The notes below the pieces were generated by a model. It was given only the letters and a program-made list of their open reading frames with translations. It searched no databases and was not told the origin of the DNA. Source: Macrothele yani (lineage: Eukaryota; Arthropoda; Arachnida; Araneae; Macrothelidae). Taken from it: a stretch of 64,000 nt of DNA. The stretch lies in the NCBI GenBank assembly GCA_039090855.1, contig CM077011.1, forward strand, positions 22,755,001-22,819,000. The letters are read 5' to 3'. The position numbers were made by a program, and so were the translations under genes. This document shows, in pieces, positions 10,769 to 20,811 of this stretch. Within the stretch, counting starts at the first letter, position 1, and every line of letters begins with the position of its first letter.

Positions 10769-11461
10769 ACCGGGTGCGTCATATAAAAGTGGCCCCGTGG
10801 CCAGACGTTGTTAGGCGGGTTAAAGTTGTTCTGCTGGTTTCCAGTTAAAGCCGCTTTGTTCCACTTCAAACCGGTTTCTGCGTTAAGAAACAGCCAGAGA
10901 AGTATAGGTACGCGATCATAAGTGTAAGTGAAGAGAGAACAAAGGCAACGGAAATGATTTTTAAGTACAGAACAGCGGATTTTTATTGTGGAACAGTATT
11001 TTAGACATAACTCATACAAGGTTTCAAACGAGTTCTTTACAGAAAATTTTCCACGTTGTGTAGCAACGGCGAAATCAGTGGTACAGACGTTAGTTCGGAA
11101 ATTTCATGAAACCCACACGGTGTGCAACAGGAAAAGAAACAAACCCAAGACAATTCGTATTGAAGACAATATCAAGGGTGTATGCACAATGATGTTACAA
11201 AGCCCTCGGAAGTCGGTTTGCCGATTATCGTCTGCAACGGGAATATCTGCCACGTCATGCCGACTCATACTTAAGGTAGATTTGCATTTTCGGCCGTACA
11301 AAGTTATGGCGCTCCAAGAATTTAAAACTCCTGATTATGCAAAACAGATGCAATATTGTAAGTGGTTTCAGGAGACCATTGTCAAAAGAAATACGCTGGC
11401 TCCGGATAAAAAAACGTAATAATGTTATTCGATATATTTCCTTCATAAAATGTATTTGCAA
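10769..11461 (+). pseudogene. mariner-type transposase, N-terminal fragment
   Basis: The open frame 10988-11419 (143 aa) matches the N-terminal DNA-binding half of a family of mariner-like transposases: the first helix-turn-helix region (VSNEFFTENFPRCVATAKSV), the linker NRKRNKPKTIR, then the second helix-turn-helix (SPRKSVCRLSSATGISATSC) and HFRPYKVMALQE. The catalytic DDE/D domain that should follow is missing: after the KWFQETIV region the frame ends at 11417-11419 with unrelated sequence beyond. The piece from 10769 (ccgggtgcgtcatataaaag) may include the 5' terminal repeat, but no 3' partner is present, so it is a 3'-truncated relic. Confidence 0.75.
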
Positions 11462-11925
11462 ATTAAAATAGTCATTAAGGTGATAATTACAACAAAATTC
11501 TAAAAGAGATACGCTTAAAAGTTATCGTGCAAAACTTCCTTTCGCGTTGGGTGTGCTCTGGTTGCATGGAAACGAAGCTCAACGATACACGGGAAAACGG
11601 GAACTAATTGAAAGCGTTCTAATTCGGTAATACAGCCAGAATTCTTTATCATAGGACAATAATATGTCATACTGTGCGTTTTCCCTTCTAAATTTATATA
11701 GAAACAGCAAAACATTCCCCTTGTAAATAAAGTACCATTTAAAGCATAACCGTCCCGCTCTTTACGTTACAAAAACGTGCGGAGGGTATTTTTGAAATCT
11801 CTGTTACTAAAATATTCACACGACTGTGAATTTATTCCCGTATTTAATGGAAATGTGCTTTTGTTCTGTGTACGGGTCGTAAAAATTGCTGATAAGACAT
11901 TTTCCGCCATAGCTAGATTTCGAAT
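11462..11925. other. no gene seen
   Basis: AT-rich sequence with short overlapping open frames on both strands and no recognisable domain, tRNA box or repeat. Confidence 0.45.
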
Positions 11926-12060
11926 CTACGATTCACATGTTAGGACGTTGATGTCACTCAGTGACATCACGATTATTCGTCTGCGAGGAAGGCGGGATGA
12001 GAAAACATTACTGTCTACCTTGCTCATCGTTGGCATGCATGTGTGCGATGTCTGCTTTTC
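11926..12060. repeat. dispersed repeat F, copy 1, with a 21 bp palindrome
   Basis: Shared with 38495-38620: both contain atctacgattcacatg, taggac, the palindrome, cacgatta and gcgaggaaggc. The centre at 11949-11969 is a perfect inverted repeat (tgatgtcact, one spacer base, agtgacatca). The 101-codon open frame across this region shows no family similarity and is not supported by the second copy. Confidence 0.6.
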
Positions 12061-12319
12061 GAAGAGCGCGATGACGACATAATCTTGATATCAGATCCGT
12101 ATAAGTACTTTCTGGAGGAGCATACCGCGGCAAGTGCATTGTTACGTCATGTGCTGCGACCTCTCCTCGTGCACAGCAATACACGAAGGAACAAGACCAA
12201 AATCTATGCAGCGGTTATGATCCCCTATGATTTCAACTGACCATTTGAAAAGGGAGATATCTCACACTCGCTACAAAAACAAACGTAGTTTAAATATCCG
12301 AATCACAGGCATATTTAGT

Positions 12320-12450
12320 TGAACACCCTGGGTTCGATTCCCGGTGGCGACCGATGAGAATTTTTCCTGAACTCACTGCTAACGTGGAAAGAGCGATAAC
12401 TTCTGTTTGACGTTTCTGATCCACGGCGAGTGTATAAATTAATTACTTAT
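12320..12450 (+). mobile_element. SINE family B, 5'-truncated copy
   Basis: Starts in the tRNA-like B box (accctgggttcgattcccgg) and continues with the same body as the copy at 12582: gatgagaa, ctcactgctaacgtggaaag-type, agcgataacttctgtttg, ctgatccacg, gagtgtataaattaatt. The A box half is missing. Confidence 0.75.
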
Positions 12451-12579
12451 TCGCCTCCTAGTTATTTGTTCAGTTGCTGCTTTCCATCTTTGATGAATCC
12501 CCAGTATTGTGCGGGGCTCCATGAAGCAACCTGCCATGTGGTTTGGCAGTTAATCTCATATGAATCTGGATGTAATCGA

Positions 12580-12752
12580 GGCCGCTGTGGTGCAGTGGTA
12601 GCATGTCCGGCGCGTAACTGGAAGACCCTGGGTTCGATTCCCGGCGACTGGCCCATGAGAAGCTTTCCGTGACTCATTTATTAGCGTGGAAAGAGCGATG
12701 ACTTCTGTTTGGTGTTCCTGATCCACGTTGAGTATATGAATTAATTTTTAAC
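12580..12752 (+). mobile_element. SINE family B, longer copy
   Basis: A tRNA-derived head with A box (gtggtgcagtggtagcatg) and B box (ggttcgattcccgg), and a body shared with the copy 260 bp upstream. The head differs from SINE A, C and D, so this is a separate family. The two copies lie in the same orientation. The open frames across it are incidental. Confidence 0.8.
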
Positions 12753-13544
12753 AGATTATAATAACACTAGTACTTCTAATAGTGTTTGCTAACTCTCAAC
12801 AGTTTGCGAACTGACTATGGAAAATGAGAGGGAACTACTAGAATCTACTCTCAAATACAAAAATTATTGTTGTGTTATTTCAGGAATTACGGTAACTGGA
12901 ATTTCACTTACACCCCGACCGACATAATTTAATCATTAAATGTAATTATCAGCCCAAGGTGCAGGATTAAAAATTCTTTTCGAAGTTCATTAACTATTCC
13001 ATTAGTCAAATCACATATTTTAACTATTTTTCTCATTTATTTTGTTACATAACTAATCCTTCAGTTATTCTCTGAAGGCATATAGCTGAGTAACATTACA
13101 AATTCGCTTTAAATTTATTCCTAAGTTTTATCATAAAGAGTTCCTGAAACATAAAGTATTTTATGTTGGATAGCATGATACATCTTAGTATCCCTAAATT
13201 AAATCCGGCAGCGAGAATTGCGTAGGTAGAATTTAATTCCGATGTTTGAAGTTGAGTCCCAGACTGAAACGCGGCCGTTGATCCGAGAAGGCTTGAGTAG
13301 TTCACGTCGTGTTAGGAAAGAGGAGTTTTACCGAAATTCGCGAGTAGCAAGTGATTACTGAAATTACTTTTGTACATCTTTGAGGCGCATATACCTTCTG
13401 CATACTATCGTATGTTATATTCCCGGAAAATGATGTTACTTTTTCTTATGTACACATATAGCAGAAACAAAGCAATATATTCTGCACGGATTTTCTCACT
13501 TGCAAACGTTAGAGAGCCATAAGATACACTCTTTAACTAAAAAA
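12753..13544. other. no gene seen
   Basis: AT-rich sequence without a recognisable coding region, tandem repeat or tRNA-like box. Confidence 0.45.
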
Positions 13545-13912
13545 AAAAAAAATTGAAGCACCCCGAGGAAGTTGTTCCATCCTGGTAAAACTCCGCATGC
13601 AATATCACACAGCCGAATATGCAAATGATGAAAAAACAACGACCAATGACAAAATAGTGGACCGCCACAGCGCATGGGAACTGCACCTCGCAAAAAATAT
13701 ATCAACACTAAAGATCACACGCAAGGATAATTGTGACAGCTGACAGAGGTTGCATTAACCTCCACGGATAGGCAAGATGCCTCGGCGTCGGATCCGTGCA
13801 AAATACGAGTAGCTGAGCTAGTTGGGGAGAAGAGTTATAATTAGACTGAGAGTGACTGGTCTGTCACGTCGCAGTATCGCCAGATGTTTGGGTCGGAGCA
13901 GAGCTGCAAACG
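13545..13912 (+). pseudogene. Tc1-like element, 5' fragment with transposase start
   Basis: From ATG 13776 the frame reads MPRRRIRAKYE, stop, LS, stop, then LGRRVIIRLRVTGLSRRSIA, a Tc1 N-terminal helix-turn-helix of the same general type as the transposase at 47741-48763. Two stops (13809-13811 and 13818-13820) break it, and similarity ends at about 13910, before the second DNA-binding helix set and the catalytic domain. The preceding 230 bp are the probable leader of the element. Confidence 0.7.
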
Positions 13913-14007
13913 GGTCAAACGTTTCGGATCTGGACCCGACTCGATTCGGAGCCTTAACTAATCCGGGCAAATCTTCTTTGAACTATAAATTCGAAACTGA
14001 ATTTATA

Positions 14008-14033
14008 TACATGTATATATATATATATACACG

Positions 14034-14065
<32 letters not shown>
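14008..14065. repeat. (TA)n microsatellite, left edge of palindrome
   Basis: Alternating TA, broken once by acacgtaat. It directly abuts the left arm of the large inverted duplication. Confidence 0.9.
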
Positions 14066-14069
<4 letters not shown>

Positions 14070-14928
14070 TATAAAGATACCTAAGCAAAAAAAATATACA
14101 AATATAATTTTGACTCACACCTAGTACAACATAGAAAAGGTTATGTATCTACCTGTGTGAGTAAAAGGAGAAAAGAAAAAAATAAAATAAAATAAAACAA
14201 CTGAATGTAGAAGGTGTCGAGAATACTGAGCCTTGGCTTTATCAAGGACCAGCAAAAACTCTGCATTTTCTCACTTCCACAAAGACCTAGTTGGAAATGG
14301 GTTTCTGCAAGGCCATAGATGCAAGTAACATTCCCACCTAAAATAGTTTAAAATATATATATATAAGTCATGTCCTCCGTAGAGTAGCATGACCTAGCAC
14401 TAGTTAACAATTTCGCTTGCATCCATTAACCTTCATGGCCCGACCCATGCTCTTCATCTGTTACTATTAAACAGAGAGAAGAAGATTAAAGAGAACTCAA
14501 GCTGTGAGAGTGACATAATAAATAGAAATGATTTTCAGCTATAACGAAATTCCAAGTTCGTTTGAGAGAGAATTTAAACCTGAAAAACAAATTTTACATT
14601 GCAATTAAAAAAGGAAATGTTAATTTATAACGAACAGATTTTTGAAAGAAAACTTGAGTCTAAAACCCCCTACTCTACAACTTATGACAGCACGAAAACG
14701 AGAATAAGTTAAAGATAATAATTAACTAAAGAAAACTTTGTGAAAGTTATATACCTTAAACAGTTAGTTGCAATATGTACAAAGTATTTCAGCAGTGCTT
14801 TAAGTGCATAATTAATTAGTTATTAAGAACTTAACTACTTTGAAAAAAAAACAGCGCATAGACAGCGCATAGAAAAGGAACAAGCTTAGCCATCTTCTGT
14901 TCCTAGGTACCACAAAAGATGCTCAAAG

Positions 14929-15201
14929 TTACAAAGAAAAGTAAGAGTTAAAACCCGCATAAATGTTAACAGACAAACCAATGCTTAAAAGCTGAAAAGC
15001 TAAAAAAATACAGAGAAAAGGTACATGAAGTACTAACATTGAACTTATAAAACCTAGAGCCCAAAAACAAGGAAGAGAGCTTACCTCTTGCGTTACAAAA
15101 ACTTTTCTCCTCACAAGAGGAGAACATGGCTGACCTCTTCCGCCACTCCCTAGACGCTGGGGGGCAGTGAGGGTGGGGCTGATGGCCTCCTCATACAGCA
15201 A
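14929..15201 (-). CDS. 90-residue open frame in left arm
   Basis: A small open frame in the 3' region of the RT copy, repeated in the right arm at 17366-17638 with a single predicted residue change (S to N near residue 19). It has a hydrophobic stretch from about residue 46 to 84 (FWALGFISSMLVLHVPFLCI and on), which could be a membrane segment or simply AT-rich non-coding sequence. No known family is recognised. Because both copies derive from one recent duplication, conservation is not evidence of selection. Probably not a gene. Confidence 0.25.
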   Translation of the reverse strand: MLYEEAISPTLTAPQRLGSGGRGQPCSPLVRRKVFVTQEVSSLPCFWALGFISSMLVLHVPFLCIFLAFQLLSIGLSVNIYAGFNSYFSL

Positions 15202-15659
15202 GAAACCAACGCGCGGAGATTTTAACCAGAGAAAAAAATATAAACTTAAGACTGTGGATCTGTATGATCAGAATGAGCAGAATTAACTCTCCAGAATACA
15301 TGAGAAATATTATAAAATACACGAGCAGTTTATTTAATAATCTTTGCATGTATTAAATCACCTTAGTGAGCTTCTATAGATTAATCAGAATCTTATTAAT
15401 TTTAATGTTGGTTTTACTATTTTTAGTATAGCTATCCTAGTGATGAATAACTAGTTTTCTTTTTTATTTGTTTTTATTTTCTTTTATAAACAGATTTTTA
15501 AGCTTTTTGTGATTTTGTTTATATTATTTAATTTTTTTGTTTTAATAGGACCGTCATATCCATAGCACTAAGGTTCCTTTAGGTAGTTAATAGGCATCCT
15601 CTAGCCAACTTCCTTACGGCTTTGATTGGTCAGAATCATATTATTAACTGTGTAGAAAA

Positions 15660-16735
15660 TTAAAGCAGATCTGCCAACCTTACTCTATTATTCAGAATAA
15701 TTTTTCTTAAAGTTCTTTTGATGAAAGAAGAAGGAATTTCGTTCTCTAGAAAACTTTCTAATAGTATATTAATGTGGTAATTGAAGTCCAAATTGTTGCT
15801 GCAAATTCTTGAAATTCTTAGGACCTGAGAAATTAGTACATTCTCAATTACTTTGGTTGAAATGTTATTATTCCAGTGTAGATATTTAATTACTTTGAAA
15901 GGAAAATTAGCTCTTTTATCAAAGAGGCTAATAGATGGGTTACCTCTGTTGAGCTTAATGCTTAAGTCTAGGAACTCAAGTTCCTGATTACTGTGGTTGG
16001 TTTTACATAAGTTAAGAGAGCTAGGATAGATATTATCAAAATCACTCTCTATAACTTCGGAATTATTGATACACAGCAGATCATCAATATATCTAAAAGT
16101 GTAAAGGTAGTTATCTGAGCAGGTGGGGTGATTTTTAATGAATTTATATTCCTTAAAGAACAGGAATAGATTAGCGATATTCGTGGACATTGATGTTCCC
16201 ATTGGAATACCGTTCACTTGCTTATAGAGAGTATTATTATATAAGATATGGTTATTTTTTATGCAGCAATTGAGATAAGAGTTCCAAGTTCCTACATCAA
16301 CAAATTGGTTAAGTTTAAATTCTGCATACAGCTCTTTAAAGGTAGTGATTATATCTGATAGAGGCAGATTAGTATATAGGTTTTCAAAATCATAACTATT
16401 AATATCTAGGGGACAAACTTTGAGTATAGTAGAAATTACTTCTGCATTATTATTAATTATCCAAAAATCTCTGTACATCAAGTTAGAACAGTTTCTAATG
16501 TGTTTCAAAACCTTCTTTAAGACATCTTCAAAAGCAAGATCTATTTTCTTTTTATGACTCCTTACTCCACTAGCTATGAACCTGAACTTCACAGGATCCT
16601 TATGAAACTTAACCGTTGCAAAAAGAAATGGAAATTCAGGCCCATATCTTCTAGTTTGCGGAATTTTAAGTTTCTTGAAGAATGCCTTAAACCGATTTTC
16701 TAACTGCTTGGTAGAATAACTTACGGGCTCGTATA
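15660..16735 (-). pseudogene. reverse transcriptase, 5'-truncated
   Basis: An RT open without interruption from the spacer edge to TAA 15660-15662. The continuous frame extends upstream of the first ATG (16592) to about 16735, including PEFPFLFATVKFHKDPVKF, the fingers motif, so the 310-residue ATG form understates it. Motifs in order: FRFIASG; DFWIINNN; SYDFENLYTNLPL (motif A, with the first catalytic D); NGIPMGTSMSTNIANLFL (motif B); FRYIDDLLCINNS (catalytic YIDD); ELEFLDLSIKLN. These fit a Penelope-related RT lineage, though motif B differs from the element at 7298, so the clade is uncertain. No GIY-YIG domain follows. The amino end is lost at the inversion junction. Confidence 0.8.
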
Positions 16736-17365
16736 TTCTCAGGTCCTAAGAATTTCAAGAATTTGCAGCAACAATTTGGACTTCAATTACCACATTAATA
16801 TACTATTAGAAAGTTTTCTAGAGAACGAAATTCCTTCTTCTTTCATCAAAAGAACTTTAAGAAAAATTATTCTGAATAATAGAGTAAGGTTGGCAGATCT
16901 GCTTTAATTTTCTACACAGTTAATAATATGATTCTGACCAATCAAAGCCGTAAGGAAGTTGGCTAGAGGATGCCTATTAACTACCTAAAGGAACCTTAGT
17001 GCTATGGATATGACGGTCCTATTAAAACAAAAAAATTAAATAATATAAACAAAATCACAAAAAAAGCTTAAAAATCTGTTTATAAAAGAAAATAAAAACA
17101 AATAAAAAAGAAAACTAGTTATTCATCACTAGGATAGCTATACTAAAAATAGTAAAACCAACATTAAAATTAATAAGATTCTGATTAATCTATAGAAGCT
17201 CACTAAGGTGATTTAATACATGCAAAGATTATTAAATAAACTGCTCGTGTATTTTATAATATTTCTCATGTATTCTGGAGAGTTAATTCTGCTCATTCTG
17301 ATCATACAGATCCACAGTCTTAAGTTTATATTTTTCTCTGGTTAAAATCTCCGCGCGTTGGTTTC

Positions 17366-17638
17366 TTGCTGTATGAGGAGGCCATCAGCCCCACCCTCAC
17401 TGCCCCCCAGCGTCTAGGGAATGGCGGAAGAGGTCAGCCATGTTCTCCTCTTGTGAGGAGAAAAGTTTTTGTAACACAAGAGGTAAGCTCTCTTCCTTGT
17501 TTTTGGGCTCTAGGTTTTATAAGTTCAATGTTAGTACTTCATGTACCTTTTCTCTGTATTTTTTTAGCTTTTCAGCTTTTAAGCATTGGTTTGTCTGTTA
17601 ACATTTATGCGGGTTTTAACTCTTACTTTTCTTTGTAA
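17366..17638 (+). CDS. 90-residue open frame in right arm
   Basis: The mirror copy of the frame at 14929-15201, lying downstream of the truncated plus-strand RT copy. It keeps the start, length and hydrophobic C-terminal half. The same doubts apply: no recognised domain, no independent evidence of translation, and identity explained by the inverted duplication. Confidence 0.25.
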   Translation: MLYEEAISPTLTAPQRLGNGGRGQPCSPLVRRKVFVTQEVSSLPCFWALGFISSMLVLHVPFLCIFLAFQLLSIGLSVNIYAGFNSYFSL

Positions 17639-18616
17639 CTTTGAGCATCTTTTGTGGTACCTAGGAACAGAAGATGGCTAAGCTTGTTCCTTTTCTATGC
17701 GCTGTCTATGCGCTGTTTTTTTTTCAAAGTAGTTAAGTTCTTAATAACTAATTAATTATGCACTTAAAGCACTGCTGAAATACTTTGTACATATTGCAAC
17801 TAACTGTTTAAGGTATATAACTTTCACAAAGTTTTCTTTAGTTAATTATTATCTTTAACTTATTCTCGTTTTCGTGCTGTCATAAGTTGTAGAGTAGGGG
17901 GTTTTAGACTCAAGTTTTCTTTCAAAAATCTGTTCGTTATAAATTAACATTTCCTTTTTTAATTGCAATGTAAAATTTGTTTTTCAGGTTTAAATTCTCT
18001 CTCAAACGAACTTGGAATTTCGTTATAGCTGAAAATCATTTCAATTTATTATGTCACTCTCACAGCTTGAGTTCTCTTTAATCTTCTTCTCTCTGTTTAA
18101 TAGTAACAGATGAAGAGCATGGGTCGGGCCATGAAGGTTAATGGATGCAAGCGAAATTGTTAACTAGTGCTAGGTCATGCTACTCTACGGAGGACATGAC
18201 TTATATATATATATTTTAAACTATTTTAGGTGGGAATGTTACTTGCATCTATGGCCTTGCAGAAACCCATTTCCAACTAGGTCTTTGTGGAAGTGAGAAA
18301 ATGCAGAGTTTTTGCTGGTCCTTGATAAAGCCAAGGCTCAGTATTCTCGACACCTTCTACATTCAGTTGTTTTATTTTATTTTATTTTTTTTTCTTTTCT
18401 CCTTTTACTCACACAGGTAGATACATAACCTTTTCTATGTTGTACTAGGTGTGAGTCAAAATTATATTTGTATATTTTTTTTTGCTTAGGTATCTTTATA
18501 GAATGTGAATTCTGAATTTTCAAAACTGCTGCGTTGCGCGTTTTGATTTTCAGGTTATTTTGCACCCTTCGTTCTAAATTCTAAAATTTTTTCCTTAGTC
18601 TTCAGTTTTGCTCTTA

Positions 18617-18617
18617 A

Positions 18618-18704
<87 letters not shown>
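18617..18704. repeat. (TA)n microsatellite between palindrome and LINE
   Basis: Two long TA runs separated by tacataa. It is followed at once by an atcatcatcatc run, the 3' tail of the minus-strand LINE. Confidence 0.9.
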
Positions 18705-18706
<2 letters not shown>

Positions 18707-18718
18707 TCATCATCATTG

Positions 18719-19185
18719 TCAACCATTATCAATCCACTGCTGGACGAAGGTCTCCCCAAGTTTCCTCCACAACGGTCTGTCTTGTGCCAGTCTCCTCCAT
18801 GTCACCCTCGCATACTTTCGAATTTCATCCACACATCTCCCATGAGGTCTTCTTCTGGGTCTTTTCCTGTCCCTTGAAATCCAATCTAAAATTTCGGCTG
18901 TCCATCGATGGTCTGTCCTTCTGGCAGTATGTCCAGCCCATTGCCATTTCATGGATTTAACTCTGATCATGATATCTTCCACTCTTGTCATTTTTCGGAT
19001 CCACGAGTTCCTCTTTTTATCTCTCCTGGTTAAACCAAGCATGCACCTCTCCATGCTGCTTTGAGTTGTCTGCAGCCTTGTATGTCTCTTTTAGTTAAGG
19101 TCCACGTCTCTGCATCATACGTATGCACTGGAAGAATGCATTGATCAAACACTTCTCTGTTAAGACATAATGGCATATTGCTCTT
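18719..19185 (-). pseudogene. RTE LINE C-terminal region
   Basis: The C-terminal region typical of RTE and related LINE proteins: DAETWTLTKRD, WQWAGHTARRTDHRW, then RGRP-like RRRPHGRCVDEIRKYA, and the end DRPLWRKLGETFVQQW. It lies in another frame from the RT because of the frameshift near 19205. The stop follows just before the ATC repeat tail. Confidence 0.82.
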
Positions 19186-19190
19186 GAAAA

Positions 19191-19856
19191 TTATGCTGTT
19201 TCTTCCAAAAGTCTCCAGGCAAGTTTTGTACGCCGATTAATTTCTTTATCAATGTGACCCTCACTTGATATCTGCTGTCCAAGATAAACGTACGTGTCTG
19301 TTATCTCCAGCTTTTCTCCATCAATCGATAAATCTTCATTTCTTGTAAAAGCATTGAACATCACTTTTGTCTTCTGAAAGTTCATTTTTAATCCAACTTC
19401 TTTACTCTTGTCAGCAAGTTCCTGGATCATACTCTGCAGCTCGGATGGGGTAGTTGCAAAAATGACAACATCATCAGCAAAACGAAGGTGGGTTAGATAA
19501 TCTCTATTAATCTTTATCCCTTTGTTTTCCCAGTTCAGTGATTGAAAGACATTTTCCAATGTGGCATTAAAGAGCTTCGGAGATATGGTGTCACCTTGTC
19601 TCACTCTCTTTCCAATTTTTATGTGTAATGTATTTTCAAACAGCCGAATCTTTGCACTTGCATTTTCATAGATGTTACTAATAATATTAATGTATGCATC
19701 TTCAATACCGCAGGATTTCAGAGCCTTTGTAACTGCTGATGGTTTCACCGAATCAAAGGCTTTTTCATAATCGATAAAAGCCATGCACAATGGAAGTTCA
19801 TATTCCCTCGCTCTTTCAATTAGTTCTGTCAGCACGTGGATATGATCTATTGTGCT
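19191..19856 (-). pseudogene. RTE LINE reverse transcriptase, catalytic part
   Basis: Continues the RT after the SINE. FIDYEKAFDSV carries the first catalytic aspartate, GVRQGDTISPKLF-like sequence (RVRQGDTISPKLF) is motif B, and LRFADDVVIFA is the catalytic ADD. Then KMNFQKTKVMF and YVYLGQQISSEG mark the thumb. A single-base frameshift near 19205 ends the frame; the expected SIIFKSNMPLCLNREVFDQC follows in the neighbouring frame. Apart from that and the SINE, the enzyme core looks well preserved. Confidence 0.87.
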
Positions 19857-20023
19857 TATAACGAAGTAAATTTCTCCGTCATTTTTGGTCTACGCCGGGA
19901 TTCGAACCAGGATCCCCTCATTCCGGAATAAATTGCTCTACCAACTGAGCTACGCAGACGATTATTCTGATTCCTATCTGCCTTTATGTCGTGTGCGTCC
20001 TGCTGGCAGGTACGTCACATGCT
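19853..20023 (-). mobile_element. SINE family C inserted in the LINE RT
   Basis: A 163 bp insert (19857-20019) flanked by direct TGCT (19853-19856 and 20020-20023). On the minus strand it has a tRNA-like head of about 72 nt, gtctgcgtagctcagttggt... to B box ggttcgaatcccgg, whose acceptor halves GTCTGCG and CGTAGAC can pair. The anticodon arm does not pair well and the T stem has a mismatch, so it is not a working tRNA. The tail is shared with copies at 31135 and 59440. Confidence 0.8.
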
Positions 20024-20800
20024 GTAGCCACTCCTGAATCCAGCTTGTTCTCTCGGTTGAGCCATGTCCAGTGTTACCTTCAAACGGTGTGAAAGAACTT
20101 TAGTGAAGATTTTATAAACCACTGATAGGAGGCTGATTGTTCTGTAGTTCCTGAGATCCTCAATGTCACCTTTTTTATGTAGCAGGATCATTGTAGCGGT
20201 GTTCCAATCCTGAGGAATCTTCCCTTCATTAAGGCATCGAGTAAAAATTTGGGCTGGTACTGTTTCGATTTCTCCACTTGCTTCTTGTATGATGTCTACA
20301 GTAATTCCATCTTCTCCTGGAGCTTTTCCCTGCTTCATGTTCTTGGTTGCATGCGCAACCTCTGCTAGTAGGACTGGATGAACTCTGGTACTGGTACCTT
20401 TCATGATATCTGGAGTACATGTATCATCGCTTTCATATAATTTGGAGTAGAAATCTTTCACTCTTGTCAAACTTTCGCCTCTATTTCTTGTTACAGGACC
20501 ATCTTCTTTTCTCAGTGCCATAATCTGTTTTCTTCCCTTACTGAGATGCCCCTTTGCTATCTTTAGGCTTTGGTTGTTTTCAATTGCTTTCCTCACCAGT
20601 TCACAGTTGAATTTCCTTACGTCTTCAGTGATACTTTTTCGTACTGTCTTGCATAACTCTATATGTTCCACTTTGGAAGTCACATCTTCTTTAGTTGTCC
20701 TCATCTCTCTTCTTTTTTGGATCAACATTTTGGTTTTCCCTGAAAATTTGTTCACATGCAACTTGTTCTTAGACCCAGCTAATTTCGTTGCTGTTTCCAT
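20015..20800 (-). pseudogene. RTE LINE reverse transcriptase, N-terminal part
   Basis: A linker and the fingers/palm start of the RT. Visible: FYSKLYESDD, NMKQGKAPGEDGITVDIIQ, IPQDWNTATMILLHKKGD, LRNYRTISLLSVVYKIFTKV and QAGFRSGYS. The frame is cut at 20015-20023 by the SINE insertion; on the far side the RT resumes at TIDHIHVLTEL. The methionine at 20800 is internal to the polyprotein. This segment is otherwise intact. Confidence 0.85.
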
Positions 20801-20811
20801 AAGAGCTTTGG

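Larger units (their letters stand above)
14066..18504. mobile_element. head-to-head inverted duplication of an RT element
   Basis: The left arm 14066-15831 (1766 bp) and right arm 16736-18504 (1769 bp) are reverse complements with only scattered substitutions and small length changes (for example one base in gtaacgcaagagg versus gtaacacaagagg, and a 2 bp A-run difference). The 904 bp spacer 15832-16735 carries most of the RT, whose 3' coding end lies inside the left arm. This reads as one longer copy on the minus strand joined at its 5' end to a second, more 5'-truncated copy on the plus strand, a layout known for Penelope-like elements. Near-identity of the arms implies a recent origin, gene conversion, or an assembly artefact. 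Confidence 0.85.

Noticed and set aside
12580..12660. Functional tRNA gene
   Set aside because: Part of SINE B, with the same body as the truncated copy upstream; the arms do not give a complete cloverleaf.
14929..17638. The duplicated 90-residue frame as a conserved new gene
   Set aside because: Conservation is fully explained by the recent inverted duplication; no domain is recognised. Listed at low confidence only.
19857..20019. Functional tRNA gene on the minus strand
   Set aside because: Acceptor and D-arm sequences look good, but the T stem has a mismatch, the anticodon arm does not pair, and it is part of a SINE family with other copies.
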